From positions 1 to 38,405 of IMG/VR virus record IMGVR_UViG_3300017666_000012: a stretch of DNA of 38,405 nucleotides; one strand, given 5' to 3'. Positions 15,569 through 21,857 of this stretch are shown piece after piece (the first letter of the stretch is position 1; every line of letters starts with the position of its first letter). Under the pieces are notes generated by a model that worked only from the letters and a program-made list of their open reading frames with translations, was not told the DNA's origin and ran no database searches. The stretch comes from a virus. A program made the position numbers and the translations under genes.

Positions 15569-16096
15569 TCAGGCTCCCTTCCCCGCGACGAAGACTCCGC
15601 GTTCGTGCTTCTTGAAGCGGGCGGCGGTGCCCTTAGCGGCGATCTCGCGGATGATGGCGGCGTAGAGCGTGGCCTCGGGCGTCTTACCGCCGGGGCTCGT
15701 CCACAGGCCCTTCGCCTCCATCGCGGCGATCATCTCCTTGGCCCGCATCGGCACCTCGCTCGCGGCGAGCACCTGCGCCGCCGCGTCGAGGGCGCTGACG
15801 CGCTTGGGCTTGGGTTCCTTCGCGGGCTTCAGAGCCTTTGGCGTCTTGGGGGTCTTCTCGCCCTTGGCCTTCTTGCCCTTGGTAGCCGCGCCAAGGTTCG
15901 CGTTGTTGGCGACCTCCTTCTCGCTGGGCACCTCGTGGTCCTGCTTCCCGCCCGCCAGCCGACCGCTGATCTCGGCGAGGGCCGTCTTGCGGAGCCGGTC
16001 TGTCTTGGCGGCTCCCTCCGCGCGGGCAGCGCTCTTGGACATCTTCGGGGTGCGGGGGGTGCGGGGCTTGGCGGGCTTCTTCGTCTTCGTGCTCAT
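15569..16096 (-). CDS. HARE-HTH domain protein with histone H1-like basic tail
   Basis: About 175 residues. The N-terminal 110 are Lys/Pro/Ala-rich with [10 protein letters not shown]-like repeats, resembling histone H1-like bacterial tails. Residues about 110-175 form a HARE-HTH winged helix ([50 protein letters not shown]). HARE-HTH domains link to DNA modification and chromatin contexts in bacteria and eukaryotes. I prefer the second ATG (16096), because GGAG is adjacent to the first (16102) but six bases from the second. It may bind phage or host DNA; the nearby methyltransferase makes sensing of modified DNA possible but unproven. Confidence 0.8.
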   Translation of the reverse strand: MSTKTKKPAKPRTPRTPKMSKSAARAEGAAKTDRLRKTALAEISGRLAGGKQDHEVPSEKEVANNANLGAATKGKKAKGEKTPKTPKALKPAKEPKPKRVSALDAAAQVLAASEVPMRAKEMIAAMEAKGLWTSPGGKTPEATLYAAIIREIAAKGTAARFKKHERGVFVAGKGA

Positions 16097-16101
16097 GGTC
16101 A

Positions 16102-16118
16102 TCTCCGAAATGGGGGTT
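16102..16118 (-). repeat. Shared leader motif, copy a
   Basis: On the minus strand AACCCCCAnnnCGGAGA, just upstream of the HARE-HTH gene. The same 14 fixed positions occur at 16481-16497 upstream of the next gene, and a looser version occurs at 16769-16784. The CGGAGA end is the ribosome binding site; the AACCCCCA block is unexplained. Confidence 0.55.
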
Positions 16119-16189
16119 GGAACACCCGTCGCACATTGCGGCGGGGAAGCGTGGCCGTCGCGGTTTCCCGCGACGCCGCGTGGTGCGGG

Positions 16190-16474
16190 TCAGCAGCCCG
16201 CGACTCGCTCGATCTCATTCATCACGTCGTGGATCATCGAGTTGGTGGCGGCGGGCCGTCCGTGGCGGTCGGTCCCGTATACGCGCGTGGCGACGATGCA
16301 GGCCTTGGCGTACCTCGCCTCGCGACTCTCGTCGCGGCGGAACTCGGCGATGACCTTGTCGAAGCGGCCTTGCGCTCGGCTCATGCGGACCACGCTCGCG
16401 GTCGCGCCGTCGGCCGTGGCTCGCACCGTGATGTCTTCCTCGCTGCCCTCGATGACGATGTGCTTGATCTTCAT
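16190..16474 (-). CDS. Small hypothetical protein
   Basis: A 94-residue protein opening with a beta-like strand MKIKHIVIEGSEEDITVRAT, then SVVRMSRAQGRFDKVIAEF and a C-terminal helix (MIHDVMNEIERV). No family recognised. GGAGA lies six bases before the ATG inside the shared leader motif. A member of the minus-strand operon; a small alpha/beta DNA-mimic or regulator is possible, but no sequence feature decides it. Confidence 0.6.
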   Translation of the reverse strand: MKIKHIVIEGSEEDITVRATADGATASVVRMSRAQGRFDKVIAEFRRDESREARYAKACIVATRVYGTDRHGRPAATNSMIHDVMNEIERVAGC

Positions 16475-16480
16475 GGCGTG

Positions 16481-16497
16481 TCTCCGTGGTGGGGGTT
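16481..16497 (-). repeat. Shared leader motif, copy b
   Basis: Minus-strand AACCCCCAnnnCGGAGA upstream of the gene ending at 16190. It matches copy a at every fixed position and differs only in the three middle bases. It overlaps the end of the preceding gene by two bases. Confidence 0.55.
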
Positions 16498-16759
16498 ACT
16501 CGGCGTCGTTCAGAAATGCCTCGACGTGCTCGGGATCCATGTTGCTGAGGAATCCGACCAGGTCGATCAGGTCGCTGCGGACCTTCCCGAGGCTTCCCGC
16601 GAAGCCCCAGTTGCGTGGGTCGGCCTTCGCCCCCTCGGCGTGCTTGTCGAGTTCCATCTGCATCACGTCCATCAGGCGGGCGATGTCGTTGCGCCTCGCT
16701 GCGTAGGCCTCGGCGGCGGTGGGTTCGGGCTTCGTGGTCTTGGTTGTGCGCTTGCTCAT
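16496..16759 (-). CDS. Small helical hypothetical protein
   Basis: An 87-residue protein with a Lys/Thr-rich start (MSKRTTKTTKPEPT) followed by two or three helices (AAEAYAARRNDIARLMDVMQM, VRSDLIDLVGFLSNM) and an acidic end. No family recognised. GAGAGG lies seven bases before the ATG within a degenerate copy of the shared leader. It lies downstream of the 16799-16821 hairpin, so its expression may depend on read-through or on its own promoter. Confidence 0.6.
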   Translation of the reverse strand: MSKRTTKTTKPEPTAAEAYAARRNDIARLMDVMQMELDKHAEGAKADPRNWGFAGSLGKVRSDLIDLVGFLSNMDPEHVEAFLNDAE

Positions 16760-16768
16760 ACTGGTACC

Positions 16769-16784
16769 TCTCGTCGTTGGGGTT
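16769..16784 (-). repeat. Shared leader motif, degenerate copy c
   Basis: Minus-strand AACCCCAACGACGAGA, one base shorter and less exact than copies a and b, at the corresponding place before the gene ending at 16496. It supports a common leader across the small-gene cluster. Confidence 0.4.
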
Positions 16785-16798
16785 GGTCGGTAAACGAA

Positions 16799-16821
16799 GA
16801 AGCCCGCATTTCGCGGGCTTC
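16799..16821 (-). terminator. Hairpin terminator in minus-strand cluster
   Basis: A perfect 9-bp stem GAAGCCCGC/GCGGGCTTC with a 5-nt loop overlaps the stop codon of the gene at 16820-17128. On the minus strand it is followed by TTCGTTTACC, a moderately U-rich tail, as in an intrinsic terminator or attenuator. On the plus strand no U tract follows. Confidence 0.6.
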
Positions 16822-17128
16822 AGGTCGTCGGCAGTTCAGGATTTCGCGGGCTTGTCGGGGCCTCTTCTCGTGCCGCCTCGCGGCACGCATCCGTTCGCCC
16901 TTGGCGGTAACCCGTGTGCAGGCCCTCGTGGTACCCGGCCTCAAAGGCGTGGCGGACCAGGTCGCGGATCGACCAGACCGGGATCTCGTGGAAGTCGAGG
17001 CCGTCGCTCTTGCGGGTATCCAGCGTTTCGAGCAAGAGCTCGACCTTGGCCCATTCCATCTCGGCGTCGAGCGCCTTCTGCTTGCTGATCCCGTCGAGGC
17101 TGGTCTTGGTGGTCTTCTTGGCGTTCAT
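16820..17128 (-). CDS. Small hypothetical protein, first gene of minus-strand cluster
   Basis: About 102 residues starting MNAKKTTKTSLDGISKQK. The frame stays open upstream to 17269 but the extension has no support, while ATG 17128 has GGAGA eight bases before it. It contains a helical centre (ALDAEMEWAKVELLLETLDT) and the segment SIRDLVRHAFEAGYHEGLHTGYRQGRTDA, with alternating Gly/His/Tyr. No family recognised. Its stop lies in a hairpin that may limit expression of the genes after it. Divergent from the terminase genes. Confidence 0.6.
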   Translation of the reverse strand: MNAKKTTKTSLDGISKQKALDAEMEWAKVELLLETLDTRKSDGLDFHEIPVWSIRDLVRHAFEAGYHEGLHTGYRQGRTDACREAAREEAPTSPRNPELPTT

Positions 17129-17237
17129 CGTCGTGGTCTCCGTCGCGTGCGGCCATCCCGCTCGCGTATGACACACATTCGTCGGCATCTGGCCAACAGG
17201 CAAGGCGTTGGGGCTGCATTTCTCGATGATTCTGCGA

Positions 17238-17269
17238 CATGTGGGCAACTCTTCCGCCCATGTGGGCAA
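17238..17269. promoter_or_regulatory. Candidate operator: phased direct repeats
   Basis: CATGTGGGCAA occurs at 17238-17248 and again at 17259-17269, start to start 21 bp, which is two helical turns. The second copy lies in the palindrome GCCCATGTGGGC (17256-17267). They lie in the divergent region between the minus-strand cluster and the terminase operon, 21 bp before the ATG at 17290, a natural place for a regulator binding site. Confidence 0.5.
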
Positions 17270-17289
17270 GTTCGCGCGGGAGGTCCGCG

Positions 17290-17538
17290 ATGACTCCCGA
17301 ACACGCGCCTAGTTCCCAGCCAGCGGGGGTCGGACAGGGAATGTCCCGGCTCAACCCGGCAGCGATGCCCGTGGCGGACGCCGCCCGCGTGCTCACCCGG
17401 CTTGGCGGCAAGCCCGTGACCGAAGCGATGCTCCGCGCCGACATCGATGCGGGCGCGCCGACCAACGCCGACGGCAGCGTCAACCTCGTGCACTACGCCG
17501 CGTGGCTCGTGAAGGAGATGTCCGCAGGTGGCGATTGA
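17290..17538 (+). CDS. Small protein upstream of TerL, candidate small terminase subunit
   Basis: An 82-residue protein with a DNA-binding-like helical core (MPVADAARVLTRLGGKPVTEAMLRADI) followed by a beta-like part ending VHYAAWLVKEM. ATG 17290 has GGGAGG six bases before it; the open frame starts earlier without a site. Position directly upstream of and overlapping TerL suggests a packaging recognition (TerS-like) role, which is inference. The N-terminus of TerL carries a similar module ending FRYVAWLA, so the two may be related by duplication. Confidence 0.6.
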   Translation: MTPEHAPSSQPAGVGQGMSRLNPAAMPVADAARVLTRLGGKPVTEAMLRADIDAGAPTNADGSVNLVHYAAWLVKEMSAGGD

Positions 17539-19813
17539 CCCGCGCAAACTCAAGCCCGGCGAACTCGCGCGGCTGCTCAACAGCACGCCGCTGGGCGAGG
17601 TGATCAGCGAGCGGCAGCTCCACCGGCATCGCACGCGCGCCGGGTTCCGCGTCGCGGCCGACGGCGATGCGGGCAAGGTTGATCTGTTCCGATACGTGGC
17701 GTGGCTGGCGACCACGCGGCACGAGGCGATCGCCGATGCTGCCAATGCGCCCGAAGGTCTGACGGGTTACGACGCGATGAAGGAGCGTGCCCGGCTCCGC
17801 AACGCGATGCTGTCGCTGTCGGGACGGGACATTGGTGATCTGCCGTCGGTTGCGGACCCGGCCAGGCGAGATCGAGCCGCGCGAGACTTCCGGTTCTTCT
17901 GCGAGGCGTATTTCCCGCAGACGTTTCACCTCAAGTGGTCGAACGACCATCTCAAGGTCATCGCCAAGATTGAGCAGGCGGTGCTCGATGGCGGACTGTT
18001 TGCGATGGCGATGCCGCGCGGCTCGGGCAAGACCTCGCTCTGCGAGATCGCGTGTCTGTGGGCGTTGGTGTACGGGCACCGGGAGTTCGTGGCGCTTGTC
18101 GGCTCCGACGAAGAGCACGCGGCCGGGATGCTCGATTCGATCAAGGCGGAGCTGGAGAACAGCGAGATCCTCGGCGGCGACTTCCCAGAGGTCTGCCACC
18201 CGATCCGCTCGCTCGAAGGCATTCACCAGCGGGCGTCCGGGCAGCTCTACCAGGGCAAGCAGACCCACATCGGCTGGACCGCCCGGGAGATCGTGCTGCC
18301 CACGATTCCGGGCTCCGCGGCATCGGGCGCGATCATTCGTGTCGCGGGGATCACTGGCCGCATCCGTGGCATGAAGCACAAGCGTGTCGACGGTGTGAGC
18401 GTCCGCCCGTCGCTCGTACTGATCGACGACCCGCAGACCGACGAGAGCGCCCGTTCGCCGTCCCAGTGCGCCAACCGAGAACGCATTCTCGCGGGCGCGA
18501 TCCTGGGCATGGCCGGGCCCGGACGGAAGATCGCCGGCCTGATGACGCTAACGGTGGTCCGACCTGACGATCTGGCCGACCGCATTCTCGACCGCGACAA
18601 GCACCCGCAGTGGCAGGGCGAGCGGACCAAGATGGCCTATTCGTTCCCCAGGAACGAGAAGCTCTGGGCCGAGTACGCCCGCGTGCGGGCCGAGGGGCTT
18701 CGCGCCGATCGGGGGATCATCGATGCCACGGCGTTCTACGGCAAGCACCGGACGGCGATGGATGAGGGAGCGGTCATCGCCTGGCCGGAGCGGTTCAACC
18801 ACGACGAGTTGTCGGCGGTGCAGCACGCCATGAACCTGCGGCTGCAGAACGAGGCCGCATTCTTCGCCGAGTACCAGAATGAGCCGCTGCCGGAGGTCGA
18901 GGTCGCCGACGACCTTTTGAGCGCCGACCAGATCGCAGCGAAGGTGAACGGGCACGCCCGCGGGCTTGTCCCACTCGGGTGCTCGCACCTGACGATGTTC
19001 GTGGACGTGCAGGGCAAGGCACTGTTCTACCTCGTGGCCGCCTGGGAGGACGACTTCACGGGGCACATCATCGACTATGGCACCGAGCCGGACCAGAAGC
19101 AGGCATACTTCACGCTTCGGGATGTGCGCCGGACGCTTGGGGCCGCTTCACCACGCGCCGGCGTTGAAGGCGCGATCTACGGTGGCCTGGAGCGGCTCAT
19201 CGAGGCGACGGTTGCTCGCGAGTGGCGGCGGGACGACGGCGCGATGGTGCGGGTCGACCGATGCTTGATCGATGCCAACTGGGGTTCATCAACGGATGTG
19301 GTCTATCAGTTCTGCCGCCAGAGTCCGCACGCCAGCGTGCTCACGCCCAGCCACGGACGCTATGTCGGCGCGAGCAGCCTCCCGTTCAGCGACTACAAGC
19401 GCAAGCGCGGCGAGCGGGTCGGCCTGAACTGGCGCGTGCCGATCGTGACGGGCAAACGGGCGGTGCGTCACGTCCTGTTCGACACGAACTACTGGAAGTC
19501 CTTTGTGCATGCGCGGCTGGCGGTGCCGATGGGCGATCCTGGAGGCCTCTCGTTGTTCGGCCAGAAGCCCGAGCCACACCGTCTGTTGTCGGAGCACCTC
19601 ACCAGCGAGTACCGCGTGCGGACGGAGGGCCGGGGCCGCACCGTGGACGAGTGGAAGCTTCGTGTCGAAGGCCTCGACAACCACTGGCTCGACGGTCTCG
19701 TCGGCGCTGCGGTCGCCGCGTCCATGCAGGGCGCGGTGCTGTTTGGTACCGACCACAAGGTCGCAGTGCGTCCCCGAATCAAGCTCTCGGCGCTGCGCGG
19801 GAGGACATCGTGA
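17528..19813 (+). CDS. terL: Terminase large subunit (packaging ATPase/nuclease)
   Basis: The 761-residue motor that translocates DNA into the prohead and cuts it. Residues 1-70 are an extra N-terminal module similar to the preceding small protein. The ATPase domain has Walker A PRGSGKTS (residues 163-170) and Walker B LVLIDD ending at D300/D301. The nuclease-like domain contains MFVDVQGKALFYLVAAW and, later, CLIDANWG, giving the acidic residues expected of the RNase H-fold nuclease. GTG 17528 overlaps the previous gene, with AAGGAG upstream. It is intact by length and motifs, and its stop overlaps the zinc-ribbon start (GTGA). Confidence 0.92.
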   Translation: MAIDPRKLKPGELARLLNSTPLGEVISERQLHRHRTRAGFRVAADGDAGKVDLFRYVAWLATTRHEAIADAANAPEGLTGYDAMKERARLRNAMLSLSGRDIGDLPSVADPARRDRAARDFRFFCEAYFPQTFHLKWSNDHLKVIAKIEQAVLDGGLFAMAMPRGSGKTSLCEIACLWALVYGHREFVALVGSDEEHAAGMLDSIKAELENSEILGGDFPEVCHPIRSLEGIHQRASGQLYQGKQTHIGWTAREIVLPTIPGSAASGAIIRVAGITGRIRGMKHKRVDGVSVRPSLVLIDDPQTDESARSPSQCANRERILAGAILGMAGPGRKIAGLMTLTVVRPDDLADRILDRDKHPQWQGERTKMAYSFPRNEKLWAEYARVRAEGLRADRGIIDATAFYGKHRTAMDEGAVIAWPERFNHDELSAVQHAMNLRLQNEAAFFAEYQNEPLPEVEVADDLLSADQIAAKVNGHARGLVPLGCSHLTMFVDVQGKALFYLVAAWEDDFTGHIIDYGTEPDQKQAYFTLRDVRRTLGAASPRAGVEGAIYGGLERLIEATVAREWRRDDGAMVRVDRCLIDANWGSSTDVVYQFCRQSPHASVLTPSHGRYVGASSLPFSDYKRKRGERVGLNWRVPIVTGKRAVRHVLFDTNYWKSFVHARLAVPMGDPGGLSLFGQKPEPHRLLSEHLTSEYRVRTEGRGRTVDEWKLRVEGLDNHWLDGLVGAAVAASMQGAVLFGTDHKVAVRPRIKLSALRGRTS

Positions 19814-19998
19814 CGCCATCTCCCAAACCCAAGCCCATTCCCACGCCGCGTCCAAAGGGCATCTGCTGCCCGACGTGCGGATGCTGCCACTTCGAGGTGC
19901 TCTACACCCGGGCTGCGCCGAGTGGAGCTGTTCGCCGTCGCCGCGCTTGTCGTCACTGCGGTCGTCGGATCACGACGATCGAGCGCCCGATCGCATGA
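19810..19998 (+). CDS. Small zinc-ribbon protein
   Basis: A 62-residue protein starting at GTG 19810, overlapping the TerL stop. After a Pro/Lys-rich start (TPSPKPKPIPTPRPK) come ICCPTCGCCHFEVLYTR and ACRHCGRRITTIE, the four-cysteine zinc ribbon of the NrdR/transcription-factor type. Small zinc ribbons next to TerL are common in related phages. It probably binds nucleic acid; its target is unknown. A weak ACCGG/CCGGT hairpin follows the stop. Confidence 0.7.
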   Translation: MTPSPKPKPIPTPRPKGICCPTCGCCHFEVLYTRAAPSGAVRRRRACRHCGRRITTIERPIA

Positions 19999-20041
19999 CC
20001 GGGTTCTACCGGTAGCCCATCTCCGCATCTTCGGTCATCCA

Positions 20042-20075
20042 CGCGCGACAAGAGTGCAGGCGCGGCAGAGGGGTA
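20042..20075 (+). promoter_or_regulatory. Bipartite repeated element, copy 3
   Basis: CGCGCGACAA (20042-20051), 13 bases, then GCAGAGGGGTA (20065-20075). It is followed, as in copy 2, by CT and a GTG codon five bases further on (20081). It separates the packaging genes from the head genes. The copy-2 hairpin is not preserved here; only GGGG/CCCC can pair across the loop. Confidence 0.6.
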
Positions 20076-20080
20076 CTCGT

Positions 20081-20287
20081 GTGCCCCAGACCCCTTCCAG
20101 CGATGACGAAGCCCTCCGCGAGGCTGCCAAACAGCCCGCCAAGGCCTCCGTCGACGGCCAGTCCGTCGAGCAGCACCCGCTGAGGGACCAGATCGAGGCT
20201 GATCGCTACCTCGCGTCCAAGGACGCCGCGAGGAAGCCCGGCCTCGGCATCAAGTTCGCCAAGATCGTCCCGCCCGGTTCTGTGTGA
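20081..20287 (+). CDS. Small hypothetical protein before portal gene
   Basis: 68 residues from GTG 20081 (VPQTPSSDDEALREAA...). AGAGGGG of the repeated element lies at ribosome-binding distance. The protein is polar and helical with no membrane segment; the segment HPLRDQIEADRYLASKDAA looks structured, and it ends GIKFAKIVPPGSV. It is a small protein between terminase and portal, a place often held by head-tail or packaging accessory genes. Family not recognised. Confidence 0.5.
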   Translation: MPQTPSSDDEALREAAKQPAKASVDGQSVEQHPLRDQIEADRYLASKDAARKPGLGIKFAKIVPPGSV

Positions 20288-20294
20288 CCTGCCC

Positions 20295-21857
20295 ATGCTG
20301 AAAGCCCTCGCCAACATCATGAGCCGGATCGCTCCCCATCGCGGGACGTCCACCGCCTCTCCCTCCCCGGCGGCGTCGCGTGCTCCGCACGGAGGCGGAT
20401 CGCGCGGCGGCCGTCGTTTGGTCGTTGCCAAGTTCGACTCAGCCAAGACCACACCGGAGAACCGCAAGCACTGGGCCAACGCCGACGGTCTGTCGCCCAA
20501 CGCTGCCATCAACCCGGAAGTCCGGCGCGTCCTCCGCAACCGCGCCCGATACGAGGTCGCCAACAACTCCTACGCCAAGGGCATCGTCCTCACGCTCGCC
20601 AATGACACCATCGGCACCGGTCCCCGGCTGCAGATGCTCACTGACGACGCCGACGCGAATGCTCGCATCGAGGATGCGTTCGAACAGTGGTCGCGGGCCG
20701 TTGACCTCCCCGGAAAGCTCCGCACCATGCGGCTGGCCCGGGCAGAGAGCGGCGAGGCGTTCGCGCTTCTGATCAACAACCCCGGCATCGCGTCGGCGGG
20801 CTCGCCGGTATCGCTTGATCTCAAGCTCATCGAGGCCGACCAGGTCTGCACGCCCTTGCTTCGCCGCGGGCGCAACGACGAGATCGACGGCATTGCGCTG
20901 GATCAGTGGGGCAACCCCTCCGCCTACCGCGTGCTCAAGCGGCACCCCGGTGACAGCGGCGTGTTCCGCACGCCGATCGACGACCTCACGGCCTACGACA
21001 CGTTCGCGGCCTCTTCGGTCGTGCACTACTTCCGTCCAGACCGGCCCGGCCAACTCCGCGGCATCCCTGACATCACGCCGGCGCTCCCGCTGTTCGCGCA
21101 GCTCCGCCGGTACACACTGGCGACCATCGCGGCCGCCGAGACCGCCGCCAACTTCGCCGCCGTCATCTACACCGACAGCCCCGCCAACGGCGAGGCCGAT
21201 CCGTTGGAGCCGATGGACGAGGTGGAACTCGAGCAGCGTCTCGCCACCGTGCTTCCGGGCGGCTGGAAGCTCGGCCAGGTGCATGCCGAGCAGCCAACAA
21301 CGACATTCGGCGAGTTCAAGCGCGAGATCCTCAACGAGATCGCCCGCTGCCTGAACATGCCGTTCAACGTCGCGGCCGGCAACTCCTCGGGTTACAACTA
21401 CGCCAGCGGTCGCCTTGACCACCAGGTGTACTACAAGAGCATCCGCGTCGAGCAGCACCACCTGCAGCTCGCCGTGCTCGATCGCATCCTGAAGGCGTGG
21501 TTGAACGAGGCGGTGCTTGTCGAAGGGCTGCTCCCGCAATCCCTGCGGACCATCGCCGCCACCTTGCCCGAGCATGCGTGGTTCTGGGATGGCGTCGAGC
21601 ACGTTGATCCCGCCAAAGAAGCGAACGCCCAGGCCACCCGACTGGCCAACCACACGACCACGCTCGCCGCGGAGTTCGCCCGGCAAGGCCGCGACTGGGA
21701 GCAGGAGCTCCGCCAGCGTGCCAAAGAACTCACGCTCATGAACGAACTCGGCCTCGCGCTCGCAACCGCACCGGCCGCCGCTCCGGCTGCGAACGCCCCC
21801 GCCGAAGACCCCGCAGACCAAGTTGATGAGGAGACCGCCAGTGCCAGTCACCGCTGA
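20295..21857 (+). CDS. Phage portal protein, lambda family
   Basis: A 520-residue portal, the dodecameric ring at the capsid vertex through which DNA enters. Lambda-type portal signatures include NRARYEVANNSYAKGIVLTL near residue 90, the GEAFALLINN segment, LIEADQV, HYFRPDRPGQLRGIPDI and LNEIARCLNMPFNVAAG. The C-terminus is Ala/Pro-rich. ATG 20295 has no clear Shine-Dalgarno, so it may depend on coupling to the small gene ending 7 bp earlier. The capsid gene starts inside its last codons. Confidence 0.92.
   Translation: MLKALANIMSRIAPHRGTSTASPSPAASRAPHGGGSRGGRRLVVAKFDSAKTTPENRKHWANADGLSPNAAINPEVRRVLRNRARYEVANNSYAKGIVLTLANDTIGTGPRLQMLTDDADANARIEDAFEQWSRAVDLPGKLRTMRLARAESGEAFALLINNPGIASAGSPVSLDLKLIEADQVCTPLLRRGRNDEIDGIALDQWGNPSAYRVLKRHPGDSGVFRTPIDDLTAYDTFAASSVVHYFRPDRPGQLRGIPDITPALPLFAQLRRYTLATIAAAETAANFAAVIYTDSPANGEADPLEPMDEVELEQRLATVLPGGWKLGQVHAEQPTTTFGEFKREILNEIARCLNMPFNVAAGNSSGYNYASGRLDHQVYYKSIRVEQHHLQLAVLDRILKAWLNEAVLVEGLLPQSLRTIAATLPEHAWFWDGVEHVDPAKEANAQATRLANHTTTLAAEFARQGRDWEQELRQRAKELTLMNELGLALATAPAAAPAANAPAEDPADQVDEETASASHR

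Noticed and set aside
14717-17293. 858-codon plus-strand open frame across the methyltransferase end and the minus-strand cluster
   Set aside because: It overlaps the catalytic part of the methyltransferase and five small genes with good ribosome binding sites. Its residues are Arg/Gly/Leu-rich with no domain, as expected from high-GC antisense frames.
18593-18620. CGCGACAAGC inside the terminase gene as a further copy of the bipartite element
   Set aside because: Only the first block matches partly, the GCAGAGGGGTA block is missing, and it is in the middle of a coding region.
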